From CBFHMJ01 sp965656875 (GTDB lineage: Bacteria > Pseudomonadota > Gammaproteobacteria > Enterobacterales > Alteromonadaceae): 64,000 nt of DNA. The position numbers and the translations under genes are program-made. The stretch spans positions 62,001 to 126,000 of the forward strand of contig CBFHMJ010000011.1 in assembly GCA_965656875.1 (NCBI GenBank). Reading direction: 5' to 3'. The notes below the pieces were generated by a model. That model ran no database searches and had not been told where the DNA came from. It saw only the letters and a program-made list of their open reading frames with translations. Below, one piece after another: positions 41,873 through 51,431 of the stretch (positions are counted from its first letter, which is position 1; every line of letters starts with the position of its first letter).

Positions 41873-44347
41873 ATGAGTGGCGATCAATTACAGTTTATTG
41901 ATTATCGCAAACCTAAGCTGGAAGCGGGTGACTATGAGTTTTCAACTCAGCACCGCTACAACGGCGAAGGCAGTGGCGATACAGCAACACTGAATGTGAG
42001 AGTGACCGGTGAGCGAGTTCGTATTGACGACAGCCAGATCTTTGGCCGCTATCCACCACCGGGCGAATCAGGCGATTTTGCCGATACGCTGCCTCACATT
42101 TCATTGACGAAAGGCACCTTACCGTGGATTCGTTCGGCGTATAACGTCGATGACGAAACCAGACGGGGTGAAGTCGAAATTTATGAGCCGTGGCTGTATG
42201 TCATGGTGTTGAATGACAATGATTTTCAGGCCGGGCGTGCCCGTGATTTTGAACCGTGTGCATTACAGGAATTGAATCATGGCGCGTATTTCCCCGCCGG
42301 ACAGCTCAGCTCATTGAACAGTGATACCACGTTGACGGGCGGTCAGAAAACCGTGAGTTCAGTGGTGGTGAAAAAGCATTTGTTCAATGATTTATTGTTG
42401 AACAACAAAGCATCGCATGACGACAAAGATCAGCTTGAACAGTTGGCACATATTCGTCGTCGCTGGCAGGAGTTAGGTGCGCCGGTTAGTAAAAATGCTT
42501 CGTTTATTACTGACCTGAACAATCTGGCGGCCAGCGCGAACCAGGATAATTTACTTACAACATTGTCGGGCTTTGGTATTCCTGCCACGGCAAAACGGTT
42601 TAGCGTGGTCAGTGCGGATAAAACCTGGCTGATACAAGATTCCGTGAATGGCGATTGCCTGTTGGATGTGGTGTCTGATGATGGCACAACCGTTGGTATT
42701 CAGCTGATGACGTTAAAGCGTGAGCTGTCAGTGCTGGTGGCTAATCGCTTTGGTCAGAATGCGGCGTCTGCAACAAGTACGGGCCGTAATATTGCGATGG
42801 TGGTGTCACTGGAGCAATACCTGACGGAAGATTCTCTGAACGACATTGATGCACTATCTGATGATGCAGACATGCGTTTTATTGTGCTGACGTCCTGGGA
42901 ATTCGACTGTAAACCGGCGGCAATCAACTTTGAACAGCGCAGTAAAAAGCTGAATGCCAATGCGCTGAAATACGGCGACCACGATATTAATCTGGTCGAG
43001 GATAAAGGCGATTTTGGTGCGAAATTACAGGCAGGCATGGTGCCATTGCCGCACACCTTGCGCAACAACGACAGAGGCTTGTCCTGGTATCGCGGGCCGT
43101 TAGTGCCTACGGTGCAGGAACAAGCTCATTGGGACAATGTGCAGTTGTCAGCCCAGGCGCTGGGCGAAGAAGACAGTACGCTGGTGGCAACGGATGCGGA
43201 TAAACTGCTGCGTTACCATCCGGGCGAGGGCATGTTCGATATCAGTTATGCCGCCGCTTATGAACTGGGCCGGGTATTGTCGCTGCGACAGCCTGAGTAC
43301 CTCAAGAATTTGCGTCAGTATAAAAAAGCGAAGTCGCGTTATATCAAGTTGGCGGAATCAGATGCACAGCGCATGGCTCAAGTGCAGGATCTGGGCATTC
43401 ATATCGAAGAATTGCCGTATGCTCAGCTTAATGCTTCAGTCATGAACTCACAGTTACAGGTGGTTGAGAACTGGTTGATGAAACTGGCGCATTTATCGGA
43501 GATCCCTTCCTGGTATCTGGTGCCGGATAACCGTTTACTGCCGCCGCGCAGCATTCGAACGTTTAATCTTGATCCAATCTGGATTCAGGCGTTATGGCTG
43601 GGCGCGTTATCGCTGGATGGTCGTCCACAAGTTACCCATGCATTGTTTCATGATTGCTGGGTGAAACATCAGGCTGATATCCCGCGAGCCGGTGCATTCC
43701 TGCGGTCTGATATTGTCTGGGCTTATCCTGAGCTGGTGGTTGATTTCCGAAACATTGACGAACTGGCGGTGGATATTGCGGACGATCAAACCGTGGATTT
43801 ACGTCAGTTAGCGCTGAACCATTTCACCAGTGTGAAGGCCAATATCGATCTGAAAGAAATGAAAGACGATTTTGAAGATGCATTCACTGACCTGATTGAA
43901 ATGCACCCACCGATTGACATCACCGACTTACACTCACTGGACAACGACTTGTCGTTATACCTGACCAAATCACGTTTTGACTATGTGTCGCTGGCTTTGC
44001 CACCGGAGAGTTTGCACTACGGCGCTGACTTCGACAAAGCGGCTAATCGCTACCGTAAAGCAATTAAGTTCCGGGGTAATACGATTAAACAAATCGATCT
44101 GGCGATGGCGAATACTGAGCTGGCCATCCTGGATATTCCGTCGATGGTCTCTGGGATTCAATCGGCGCTGAGTGCGCACATCAGCAGTGAAATCGCGTCG
44201 GAAACCGATGCAGACAGTAAGTCTCAATTGCAACGCTATTACAACAATCTGAACCAGTTTAAATCGGCGCGAATTGGCCGCTTTATGTTGGAAGGTGAGC
44301 CGAAAGTTGAATTCACCGTTGGACTGGAAGGAGTGCAATCATCATGA
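41873..44347 (+). CDS. Unknown 824-aa protein
   Basis: An 824-aa soluble protein with no signal peptide. Distinct stretches are RGEVEIYEPWLYVMVLNDND, DLNNLAASANQDNLLTTLSG, and LHYGADFDKAANRYRKAIKF. The first ~150 residues look beta-rich and the rest mixed with long helices near the C-terminus. AGGAG precedes the ATG. Its stop overlaps the next start by 4 nt (ATGA), so production is coupled with the 1329-aa protein, implying a complex. I recognise no family or catalytic motif. Confidence 0.75.
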   Translation: MSGDQLQFIDYRKPKLEAGDYEFSTQHRYNGEGSGDTATLNVRVTGERVRIDDSQIFGRYPPPGESGDFADTLPHISLTKGTLPWIRSAYNVDDETRRGEVEIYEPWLYVMVLNDNDFQAGRARDFEPCALQELNHGAYFPAGQLSSLNSDTTLTGGQKTVSSVVVKKHLFNDLLLNNKASHDDKDQLEQLAHIRRRWQELGAPVSKNASFITDLNNLAASANQDNLLTTLSGFGIPATAKRFSVVSADKTWLIQDSVNGDCLLDVVSDDGTTVGIQLMTLKRELSVLVANRFGQNAASATSTGRNIAMVVSLEQYLTEDSLNDIDALSDDADMRFIVLTSWEFDCKPAAINFEQRSKKLNANALKYGDHDINLVEDKGDFGAKLQAGMVPLPHTLRNNDRGLSWYRGPLVPTVQEQAHWDNVQLSAQALGEEDSTLVATDADKLLRYHPGEGMFDISYAAAYELGRVLSLRQPEYLKNLRQYKKAKSRYIKLAESDAQRMAQVQDLGIHIEELPYAQLNASVMNSQLQVVENWLMKLAHLSEIPSWYLVPDNRLLPPRSIRTFNLDPIWIQALWLGALSLDGRPQVTHALFHDCWVKHQADIPRAGAFLRSDIVWAYPELVVDFRNIDELAVDIADDQTVDLRQLALNHFTSVKANIDLKEMKDDFEDAFTDLIEMHPPIDITDLHSLDNDLSLYLTKSRFDYVSLALPPESLHYGADFDKAANRYRKAIKFRGNTIKQIDLAMANTELAILDIPSMVSGIQSALSAHISSEIASETDADSKSQLQRYYNNLNQFKSARIGRFMLEGEPKVEFTVGLEGVQSS

Positions 44348-47300
44348 AAATTTTAACAGTCCCTGTGCGTGTCGATGCGTTTGTTGCGAAGGAAACGGAA
44401 TCTGTGGTCAGCACAACGGACGCATTCGACAACCTGCCTTACGTCAATAAACAGAAATTTGATGTGCATTTTGATGTGGCAAACATCGCGTCTTCCATTG
44501 GTCGAAAGCCACTGAACAGCTACAACCAGCTTCCTAAAGGTGTTCATTTACACTGGAGTATGCCGGATGCATTAACCGAAGGTGAAGCGGGCGATGATGA
44601 CATCACCATGCCTGTTGTGCCGAATCGCTGGCTGGTGCGACGTGAACGAAAATCCGACGGTCAGGTGAAGGCCTGGGTGGTGGAATCGGATTATTTGTAT
44701 CCGGATGGTGTGGTGCCTGAGCGTGCGATAACCATCCCGGCGATGACAGACAAAGCCGAAGGTGCGCCGAATTGTCAGTATCTTGGTCGTCAGTTGCCGC
44801 TGGCGCAGTGGCAGGCTGAACCCGCCATTATGAAACAGTCTCATCGCTATTTACCTGAACTGAATGTACTGGGCTGGGGCACGCCATATTTTTCATCGTT
44901 ATATACCGATTGTTACAGTGTGTTCGGTTTCTATGATGATGAATTGTCGGACGAGCAAGTCAGCGATTACGAATATCAGGTATATGGCTGGTATGGCGAT
45001 CCAACTCAGGATTTTGTTCAGCAGAAACTTCAGGCGGCGGGTGTCGCCGGTGTTGAGCAAGCGAAAGAGGTTGCTGACTGGGTGATTGAACTGGCTGACG
45101 GTGAAAAGCTCGATGGCATGGTGTGTTACGGCAAAGTACGCTTTGATGCATCCGTTACCCTCAACGACGATGTTGATGCGGCAGCGACGACCATTACCTT
45201 TGCAAAAACACCGTCGGAAGCGATGGCTACCTGGTTGTCCAAAACACAGGTCGGTGCTGAAGCGGGTGATGCGGCCAGTGCCGTAAAACTGGAAAACCAG
45301 TTGTTGGCGTTATTGTATAACGCGGATATGGAAGGCCAGGATATTGACTTCGTTGATCGCCTGAAAAGTGCGCGTCATAAAGCTGAATTCCATGCGGTAT
45401 CCGGTGGGCAGCTTTGGGCGTTACTGGATGATGCCAGCATTGCAGAGGACATTCTGGATGCTGAAAACAAAGCGTTGGTACAGACTCAGTGGGCAGCCTT
45501 TAAATCGACCATTCGGGTCGCGCTGACCGATATCAACAAACTTCAGGAATCGCGAAATCAGGCCGATGATCGGGTCGATTATCAACGCCGTATGCTCTAC
45601 AACGACTGGAGTAAATACATGTTGAGCCTGCATCCAGTTGATTTAGAGGGTGATTATTACCCGGATATCGACATGCTGCGTTTGTTGATGACACAACAGA
45701 CAATCCCGGCACTGGAACAGGCGCTGGCTCGTTTAGAGTCGCTGGATAACCTGTTATCACTGAAAATCAGCGCGTTGAGAACACAGTTTTCTGAGTGGAA
45801 GAGCCAGTTCTCTGTGAATGTTGATCCGGCAACACTGGTTGATCAGGATGACGATGAACCAGCGGATTTGATACCGCTGACCGATAAGCTTCCTGCGGAT
45901 TTGTTGGAAGAGATTCCTGCGCCGCGTTACTGGCAACCCAAAGACCCGTGTATCTTAATTGCGGGCGATGTTGCCAAACCGTCGTTGCGTCATGGTGAAG
46001 ACGGTGAACTAGCTTGTCGCATCGTGGATGCTGCCAGTAATACATCTGTATGGGGCTGGTTATCGGCCACGGCGGGCAGTGATGAGTGGCAATGGCATGA
46101 ACACGGAGTGAATCACTGGGGTAAACAACCCTGGTCGCCGCTGATGGTGGAGTGGAGCATGAATCTGTATCCGGATGAATCTGCCAGCCAGGGGATTGAA
46201 GCCAATCAGTTCAAATACAGCCGCGATTTTATTACTTCTCATTACCGTATCCCATTGAATGATGAACAATTTGGTTTACCGAGTGCCAGTATTGATTTAC
46301 GCCGTGACCGGGGTGATTCACTGAAAACCGTGTCTCAGCCGACGGTTGTTAATGGTCGTTCACTGGTGACGGATTCGGTCAGACAGACGTTGGATTCGCG
46401 AATCAAACGTTATCTGGCCAGCTCGGATAATCAGGACACTGTTTCTGAGACAACTCAGGCCATGATGGATCGGGTGCAAACAGTTTCGGACCGACTGGAC
46501 AGTTCAGATTGCACGATCCTGTCGCTGGATGGGCTATATGATGATCTGTTGATGTACAGCAATCTGTCGTTGATGGATGTGGATGATCCGTTTAAATTCG
46601 CGCCGCGTCAGGGTGATATGCATATCACCGATAAGGTGCGCGGATTGTTGCAAGGCCATGATTTTAAATTGCCTGCTATTGGTCACCGCTTTACGCCGAT
46701 TAAAAGCGGCATTCAAAAGTTGGGCGTGTTGCAGCTGGTGGATACGTTTGGTCGTTACAAAGAGATCAATACAGAACAGCTGTTACGTCCACATCGTCAG
46801 TTGATTGGTAATGCGGTGTACTCGCCACCTCGGGTATTACAGCCGTCGCGCTTGTCGTTCCGTTGGGTTGATAATCTGGCGTCGGGTCAGCCAACACCAA
46901 TTCAGGGTTGGTTGGGCTATAACCTGTTTGATGAAACCATTCTTATGTTCAATGAAGCGGGGGAATTCCTGGGTCATCTGAACAGTGATGGTGAATGGTG
47001 TGATGAAAATGGCCTGATGCAATCACTGGCAGATGATATGCCAAAACAGTTGCGAGAATTTGCGCTTAAGCTGATGAGTTTCCATGCGAATAATCGCATC
47101 AAAAAATCAATCTTCCTGACACAGCCGGGAGCAACGGAAGCACTGTGGCAGTCGTTTATCGACCTGGGCGTGTTGCGACCGATGTCTGACGATAAAGCGT
47201 TGTTGGTTGCTATGTCTGAAGCAGACTGGACGGCTCATATTACGCCTGTGACAGGCATTAGTTTTGCGGCGTCCAGAAGCTGGTTTATTTACGCCCGGGC

Positions 47301-48333
47301 CAGCCAGAATTACTGGCCGCGCCTGAAGCAAGCGGTTCGTCGTGGCATTGACAATATAGAGCCGGAAACTGCGGTTGAGAAAGGACAGCCTGGCACGATC
47401 AAACCGTTGGCGATTGTTAAAGCACAGCTTGATATACAACTACAGGGGGGTGGTGAGTCTGATAAGAGCTGGTCGGCCCTGAAGCTGGATTTAAACAAAC
47501 ATCGTCGTAGTGATCGGGATTATCTGAAGGTCGAATTCCCAATCAAACTGGGCGAGTTTAACAATCTGGATGATGGATTGATTGCTTACTGGAAAGTCTC
47601 TGAAGGTCAGCGATTACCGGGTGATGGTTATTTCCCGCAATCGGATATGGATGATGTTGAGGGGTATATCGACGCGGCGAACTTCGACCCGAATGACCAT
47701 GATTATGTGGATCAGATTCGGGAAGAAGGTGTCGCTAACCTGACTCAAAGTCTTGAAGCTAACCCGATTTCAATCCTGATGTTAATGGACCCGGATGCCT
47801 CGGTTCATGCAACAACGGGTATTGTGCCGAAAAAAGCGCTGTATCTACCGCCAGAATCCTATCGCGATGTGGTGGGTAATATTCGCAGTCGTTACTTTAT
47901 AGCGCCGTTATTGACACCGGCACAACAGACTACCATGCCGTTACCAGCCGGTGAGGAATGGCTGTGGGAAATGCCTTCGGGTGATAAAGATGCTGATGGA
48001 CAACCGATTCATGTTCAGCAAATGAACGTGGATATGCTGGATAAATCAGCCTTTATTGCTGCGGGTGCGTCCGATGCTGACTGGCAATGGTTACTGACCA
48101 ATCAACTGATCGCTGAGATTGATGGTCAACCGGACATGGCCTGGTTGCAAGCGCCGGATGAGTCGTTAACGGCTGAGGCTGAACAACGATTGATGTCGCT
48201 TGTGTCCGTGATCGATGAAGTCGCCTTGCCTGGTATTTTGTCGGTTAATGATGTCACGCCACTGGATGGCAAAATTCGTGTAATGGAAGGTTGGCTGTCC
48301 ACTCAGGACTCTCAGGCAATCGACACATACTAA
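44344..48333 (+). CDS. Unknown 1329-aa protein
   Basis: A 1329-aa protein with no signal peptide. The N-terminus has PVRVDAFVAKETESVVSTTD and GVHLHWSMPDAL, VPNRWLVRRERK; I believe similar sequence occurs in scattered bacterial genomes but I cannot name a family. Middle and C-terminal parts alternate strands and helices; there are many Trp/Asp residues, as in large surface or carbohydrate-contacting proteins. AAGGAG lies upstream and the 4-nt overlap couples it to the preceding gene. Candidate core component of an assembly; no catalytic motif is visible. Confidence 0.75.
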   Translation: MKILTVPVRVDAFVAKETESVVSTTDAFDNLPYVNKQKFDVHFDVANIASSIGRKPLNSYNQLPKGVHLHWSMPDALTEGEAGDDDITMPVVPNRWLVRRERKSDGQVKAWVVESDYLYPDGVVPERAITIPAMTDKAEGAPNCQYLGRQLPLAQWQAEPAIMKQSHRYLPELNVLGWGTPYFSSLYTDCYSVFGFYDDELSDEQVSDYEYQVYGWYGDPTQDFVQQKLQAAGVAGVEQAKEVADWVIELADGEKLDGMVCYGKVRFDASVTLNDDVDAAATTITFAKTPSEAMATWLSKTQVGAEAGDAASAVKLENQLLALLYNADMEGQDIDFVDRLKSARHKAEFHAVSGGQLWALLDDASIAEDILDAENKALVQTQWAAFKSTIRVALTDINKLQESRNQADDRVDYQRRMLYNDWSKYMLSLHPVDLEGDYYPDIDMLRLLMTQQTIPALEQALARLESLDNLLSLKISALRTQFSEWKSQFSVNVDPATLVDQDDDEPADLIPLTDKLPADLLEEIPAPRYWQPKDPCILIAGDVAKPSLRHGEDGELACRIVDAASNTSVWGWLSATAGSDEWQWHEHGVNHWGKQPWSPLMVEWSMNLYPDESASQGIEANQFKYSRDFITSHYRIPLNDEQFGLPSASIDLRRDRGDSLKTVSQPTVVNGRSLVTDSVRQTLDSRIKRYLASSDNQDTVSETTQAMMDRVQTVSDRLDSSDCTILSLDGLYDDLLMYSNLSLMDVDDPFKFAPRQGDMHITDKVRGLLQGHDFKLPAIGHRFTPIKSGIQKLGVLQLVDTFGRYKEINTEQLLRPHRQLIGNAVYSPPRVLQPSRLSFRWVDNLASGQPTPIQGWLGYNLFDETILMFNEAGEFLGHLNSDGEWCDENGLMQSLADDMPKQLREFALKLMSFHANNRIKKSIFLTQPGATEALWQSFIDLGVLRPMSDDKALLVAMSEADWTAHITPVTGISFAASRSWFIYARASQNYWPRLKQAVRRGIDNIEPETAVEKGQPGTIKPLAIVKAQLDIQLQGGGESDKSWSALKLDLNKHRRSDRDYLKVEFPIKLGEFNNLDDGLIAYWKVSEGQRLPGDGYFPQSDMDDVEGYIDAANFDPNDHDYVDQIREEGVANLTQSLEANPISILMLMDPDASVHATTGIVPKKALYLPPESYRDVVGNIRSRYFIAPLLTPAQQTTMPLPAGEEWLWEMPSGDKDADGQPIHVQQMNVDMLDKSAFIAAGASDADWQWLLTNQLIAEIDGQPDMAWLQAPDESLTAEAEQRLMSLVSVIDEVALPGILSVNDVTPLDGKIRVMEGWLSTQDSQAIDTY

Positions 48334-48392
48334 CCCCTCATTTTATTGCATTACTTTTCTATTGAGTCACTTTTCTATCTGAATTGTGCTTA

Positions 48393-48416
48393 GAAGGCCC
48401 AAACTGTCGGGCCTTC
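48393..48416 (+). terminator. Strong hairpin, attenuator-like terminator
   Basis: GAAGGCCC (48393-48400) pairs with GGGCCTTC (48409-48416) around an 8-nt loop, followed by ATTCTCC, only a weak T-run. It lies between the 1329-aa gene and the first LamG-like paralogue, so it may reduce but not abolish read-through. Confidence 0.55.
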
Positions 48417-48470
48417 ATTCTCCATTCCAAATAAATCAGCAACTCGCGTATCACGCGATCGAGAATAATT

Positions 48471-51065
48471 ATGACGAATCAACTTACCCCAAAGGTCTAT
48501 TCATTAACCGCTAACGAGTCAGCGGGGATGACAATCACAGCAGATTCACGTTTTGAGTCTGTTGCTTTACTTAATGCTGGTCAGAGTATTCTGGAACCAG
48601 CCACACCGGGCGATAAAGCATTCAGCGTGTGGTTAAAACGACAATCCGTGAATGCGGATGTAACGTTCATGCTAACCAACGGCTGGGCAGTCAACGCTGA
48701 AGGTGTTGTAGTGCTGGATGGCACGGCAACCAGCGCAGTAATTCCTGCGGACCAGTGGTTTCATCTGACACTGGCTCGAACAGAGCAACGTCTGACACTT
48801 TATCTGAACGGGGAATATACGGGTCATATCGACGGTTCATACGATTTAACCGGTGGTGATATCGGCTTCAGTTCCACATCGGGTGGTATTTGTCTGCATC
48901 AACAAACTGTTTTTGATTATCGGCTAGACGATAGCGCGATTCAGAGCAATTTCTTTAGCGGTTTACCCACAGTAAAACAGCGTTTTATCGAGGTGCATCC
49001 GATTGATGTATCGATTGAAAATGACACGTCAGGGCAATTCGCCAATTACCCGGGAGACAAGCTATTTATTGTCGATGCCGCTGCCAAAGATGTTATTGCA
49101 CAAAAACTGGTGATTTCGAACCTCAGTGATAAAGCGATTCATTGTCCGGCGATTAATCAGACGGTGGCATCCAGAGAGCACCATCATTTTGAACTGAAGT
49201 TCAGAAATGGCGTGTTTACTGAAATAACGGACAAACTGAAGTTTACGGTTGATGCGGGCTGGATTGTGTCTGAACCGCAACAGGATAGCGAAGACAACGG
49301 TTGGTCGGTCTTTTTCTTAGCATCATCGGAAAAAATTATTGAACCGGGCGATGTTATTGATATTCCATTTAGTTATCGCTCTGCTGACGGCGCACTGGGC
49401 GAGCGCGGCACCCATATTAATCTGAATTATCGGGGATTATTACTGAATGGGGAGCAAACGCTGGCGGGTGTTCGAAACAAGCAGGTCGATATATTAAACC
49501 TGTCCAATAACAACGTTTATATCCGGGAGATGAACGACAAAATTTCAGCGACGGATACGATTGTTGATGCAATGGAAAAAGCGACAACGGATGATTTGGA
49601 TAAATTACAGGATGCTATCGCCGCATCGGAAGATGGTGATGTTGATGACAAGAAAATCGTTGATGTATTAATTGATGTACATGACCGACTAATTGAGTTA
49701 GACAGCGAAGTTGATAACACGCGTACCGTGACCAACAAACGAATTGATGATTTGGAAGCGGGGGCACCATTAACGGTATCGGTTTATGCGCCGAAGGGCA
49801 TGGTGTGTGGCCGGAGTAACACATTTACCGTGTACTTAAAAAATCGCAGCAATCAGGACTTATCATTTGGAGACAATGGTGAGGTTGTTATCAAGCTACC
49901 ATTTGGTTCCGGCGTTAGTAATTTGGCAGAGACAGCGGCGAAAAGTGGTCAATGTAGTTCAGGGACATTTTCGGATACGGATAAATACCGTGTCTTTACC
50001 ATAAATACTGAGTTGTGGTCTGTCACTTCCGGTGAAGAAAAAAGCTTTACTTTCAGTAATGTAACGGCAAATGACACGATGGGTAACTGTGCTGTCAGCG
50101 TCGAGGTTAGAGGGTTATCAGGCTATCAGACTCAGCATCTGGCGGTGCTACTGACCAAAACAACACAAGATATCGCGCCATTGGTAGGTGGTGATAATGT
50201 TGGCATTGGAACCGGTGGTAACGAACCTGAGCAAAAGCTTCATGTTGAAGGTAAGAGTTACTTCACAGATAACGTAGGCATTGGCGTAAACGATCCGAAG
50301 CAAAAGCTTCATGTTGAAGGTAAGAGTTACTTCACGGATAACGTAGGCATTGGCATTAATGCTCCAACAGAAAAACTCCAGGTTGAAGGTAAAATTCAGT
50401 TGTCTAATGGGGGTGACCTGAATTGTCTGTTTACCGATGATGATGGCAACTTACGAATGACAAAGAACGGTGGTTCTGAGCTGACAATGTTGATCAATGA
50501 TGAGAATGGCAATGTTGGTATTAATGAGGCTCAACCAGGCCAGAAACTTGATGTGGCGGGAAATGTTCAAGCCAACGTTTACTATGATAAGGATGATCCT
50601 GGTTACTACATGGAGCCTGCTGCTACGTCTAAATTTAAGAAAGTCACTGCATCTGAAGTGCATGCCTCAAATCTCTATTCAACCACACTAATTTCGAATG
50701 GTCATGATGGTTTAGGATTACGAGAAAATGGTAATTATGTACTTTGGGCTATAGGTGGCCGAGTACGAACAGGAATAACAGGGCAATACGTATATGGTCA
50801 GTTGATGGGACGTGTTAATAGCAATGGTAGCCGTTTACTCGGTGACCGCTTTTCGTCAAGTAGAACAGGTAAAGGTGAATATAAAATTACGCTCTATAAT
50901 TCAAGTAGCTACGCCCCTGTATGTGTTGGAACCTGTACAGATGCAGGTGATGATAATACGATTAATATTTCGCCAACATCTAATACTGAATTAAGAGTGA
51001 CAATCCATGATCAGGATGGAAATAAAGAAGATTGTGGCTTTTCGTTTGTGTGTTACTTGTTGTAA
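48471..51065 (+). CDS. LamG-like fibre protein, paralogue 1, with tail-fibre repeats
   Basis: An 864-aa protein. Residues 1-~370 form the module shared with three downstream paralogues: LamG/concanavalin-like sandwich (AFSVWLKRQ, ADQWFHLTLA, LYLNGEYTG), then a second beta domain (KLFIVDAAAK, REHHHFELKF, GERGTHINLNY) and an ILNLSNNNVYIREMND strand leading to a coiled coil (~360-430). A spacer follows with 23-residue repeats KLHVEGKSYFTDNVGIG (DNA copies near 50232 and 50301, 69-nt period), as in phage tail fibres and S74-type tips. The C-terminal ~150 residues are an unassigned tip. I see no signal peptide. Confidence 0.75.
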   Translation: MTNQLTPKVYSLTANESAGMTITADSRFESVALLNAGQSILEPATPGDKAFSVWLKRQSVNADVTFMLTNGWAVNAEGVVVLDGTATSAVIPADQWFHLTLARTEQRLTLYLNGEYTGHIDGSYDLTGGDIGFSSTSGGICLHQQTVFDYRLDDSAIQSNFFSGLPTVKQRFIEVHPIDVSIENDTSGQFANYPGDKLFIVDAAAKDVIAQKLVISNLSDKAIHCPAINQTVASREHHHFELKFRNGVFTEITDKLKFTVDAGWIVSEPQQDSEDNGWSVFFLASSEKIIEPGDVIDIPFSYRSADGALGERGTHINLNYRGLLLNGEQTLAGVRNKQVDILNLSNNNVYIREMNDKISATDTIVDAMEKATTDDLDKLQDAIAASEDGDVDDKKIVDVLIDVHDRLIELDSEVDNTRTVTNKRIDDLEAGAPLTVSVYAPKGMVCGRSNTFTVYLKNRSNQDLSFGDNGEVVIKLPFGSGVSNLAETAAKSGQCSSGTFSDTDKYRVFTINTELWSVTSGEEKSFTFSNVTANDTMGNCAVSVEVRGLSGYQTQHLAVLLTKTTQDIAPLVGGDNVGIGTGGNEPEQKLHVEGKSYFTDNVGIGVNDPKQKLHVEGKSYFTDNVGIGINAPTEKLQVEGKIQLSNGGDLNCLFTDDDGNLRMTKNGGSELTMLINDENGNVGINEAQPGQKLDVAGNVQANVYYDKDDPGYYMEPAATSKFKKVTASEVHASNLYSTTLISNGHDGLGLRENGNYVLWAIGGRVRTGITGQYVYGQLMGRVNSNGSRLLGDRFSSSRTGKGEYKITLYNSSSYAPVCVGTCTDAGDDNTINISPTSNTELRVTIHDQDGNKEDCGFSFVCYLL

Positions 51066-51084
51066 ATAATTTTTTTAAACCCAG

Positions 51085-51113
51085 GACCTGTAAACCCACT
51101 TTACAGGTCTTTT
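51085..51113 (+). terminator. Intrinsic terminator after paralogue 1
   Basis: GACCTGTAAA (51085-51094) pairs perfectly with TTTACAGGTC (51100-51109) around a 5-nt loop, followed by TTTT. It lies inside the run of same-strand fibre genes and should stop most transcripts unless antitermination occurs. Confidence 0.85.
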
Positions 51114-51156
51114 CCCTATTCTTGTTTTTCAACTATCCAATACTCCTCACGCCCAG

Positions 51157-51204
51157 AATACTCAGCAATAAACGGCCTTCATGATTTATCGCTGAGTATT
51201 TTTA
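51157..51204 (+). terminator. Second intrinsic terminator in the same gap
   Basis: AATACTCAGCAATAAA-type arm (51157-51172) pairs with TTTATCGCTGAGTATT (51185-51200), one internal mismatch, followed by a short T-run. A third small hairpin GTTTAGCC-T-GGCTAAAC lies at 51229-51245. The rest of 51246-51431 holds nothing I can support except an SD-like GAGGT before the next gene. Confidence 0.7.
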
Positions 51205-51431
51205 CAAGGACCAACACAGATTTACCCCGTTTAGCCTGGCTAAACCGTCACGATAAGAGATGTTGACTGTTATTGATGGGATTGATGTTCGAATTCATGA
51301 TGAAACAACGGATTCAACACTCACCATCAACAGCCAACCAATCCACATAATAAGCAAAACTCGCAAAACCCGATCCACTCGCTCTGGCCAGTCTAACTGG
51401 CTCACGTCTTTCATTTTTAATTGAGGTTTAT